Shown here piece after piece: positions 6,380 through 6,603 of a stretch of 6,603 nucleotides of DNA (the first letter of the stretch is position 1; the number at the start of each line of letters is the position of its first letter). The position numbers and the translations under genes were made by a program. Under the pieces are notes generated by a model. The model searched no databases. It saw only the letters and a program-made list of their open reading frames with translations, and was not told the DNA's origin. The stretch is from Nitrosomonadales bacterium (GTDB lineage: Bacteria > Pseudomonadota > Gammaproteobacteria > Burkholderiales > Methylophilaceae). The stretch is from the NCBI GenBank assembly GCA_018657165.1, contig JABHXS010000078.1, positions 1 through 6,603 on the forward strand, given 5' to 3'.

Positions 6380-6603
6380 AAGAGCCAAAAAATTCCTACT
6401 TATCCTTATTTTTAGCTTTAATTTTTCCTCACTCCCTGCCGGAGAAACTGAAGATGCCAAAAATAATTTAAATAAAATACAGAAGCAAATTGATTTAATT
6501 GACAAAGAAATTAAGAAAAACTCAAAGGTTAAAAAAGGATTAAATAAATCATTAAAAAAACATGAGAAAGAAATTAGTGCGACAAAAAAAGAAATATATA
6601 AAG
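6366..6603 (+). CDS. envC: EnvC-like murein hydrolase activator, N-terminal part only
   Basis: Only the first 79 residues are in the window. From TTG 6366 the protein begins with a basic n-region (KLNRRAKK), a hydrophobic core FLLILIFSFNF (10-20) and a likely signal-peptidase site SLPA|GE after residue 25. A lysine-rich, highly charged helix follows (about 27-79, DAKNNLNKIQKQIDLIDKEI onward) that resembles the coiled coil of EnvC, which in E. coli begins in the same manner. EnvC proteins are periplasmic activators of the AmiA/AmiB amidases in septum splitting, with a C-terminal degenerate LytM/M23 domain; that part is beyond the window. Support comes mainly from position, since gpmI-envC is a conserved pair. 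The start must be TTG 6366 or TTG 6372, since an in-frame TAA lies at 6363-6365 and no ATG or GTG is close. TTG 6366 is preferred because GGAG (6353-6356) is 9 nt upstream. The coding sequence overlaps the gpmI end by 14 nt. Confidence 0.8.
   Translation, partial: MKLNRRAKKFLLILIFSFNFSSLPAGETEDAKNNLNKIQKQIDLIDKEIKKNSKVKKGLNKSLKKHEKEISATKKEIYK

Noticed and set aside
1..6603. Search for CRISPR repeats, insertion-sequence ends, integrases, toxin-antitoxin pairs and tRNA or rRNA genes
   Set aside because: No direct-repeat array, terminal inverted repeats, transposase-like or defence-like protein, or tRNA cloverleaf was recognised; every long open frame is a housekeeping or envelope gene.

Overview
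The window is an AT-rich (by eye about one third GC), tightly packed chromosomal segment. It holds nine protein genes, seven complete and two cut by the window edges. The proteins most resemble beta/gammaproteobacterial versions: SecB, GrxC, TrmL, GpsA, GpmI and an EnvC-like start. The low GC, intergenic gaps of 0 to 92 bp and short proteins suggest a genome-reduced, probably aquatic proteobacterium, for example a betaproteobacterium of the OM43/Methylophilales kind. That placement is inference from composition and gene content; there is no rRNA to confirm it.

Layout. Positions 1-1874 (minus strand) carry two biotin genes transcribed bioB then bioF; bioF runs off the left edge. Positions 1875-1966 are a divergent control region. 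It contains a 9-bp perfect inverted repeat, TTGTTAATA-N14-TATTAACAA, of the size and base pattern of a BirA biotin operator. Positions 1967-2431 (plus) are trmL, a tRNA wobble-base methyltransferase. trmL converges on gpsA with 3 bp between the stop codons, and a small hairpin spans the junction. Positions 2435-4746 (minus) are a cluster read grxC, secB, a secreted SH3-like protein, then gpsA. The last three are joined by 1-nt gaps of the form TAG-T-start. Positions 4747-4837 are a second divergent promoter region. Positions 4838-6603 (plus) are gpmI, overlapping the start of an EnvC-like murein-hydrolase activator that runs off the right edge.

Together the genes cover the last and first dedicated steps of biotin ring building (BioB, BioF), glycerol-3-phosphate supply for phospholipid (GpsA), protein export (SecB), thiol redox (GrxC), glycolysis/gluconeogenesis (GpmI), cell-wall splitting (EnvC-like) and tRNA modification (TrmL). 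The block from trmL to envC corresponds to the E. coli block trmL-cysE-gpsA-secB-grxC-yibN / gpmM-envC. Here cysE and the rhodanese gene yibN are absent, trmL is inverted, and an SH3-like gene sits between secB and gpsA.

I see no CRISPR array, mobile element, tRNA or rRNA, and no sign of a new defence or mobile system. The most interesting items are the putative biotin operator with two mirror-image promoters, the coupled secB-SH3-gpsA junctions with a TTG start, and the rearranged synteny block. There is no gene-free stretch longer than 92 bp.
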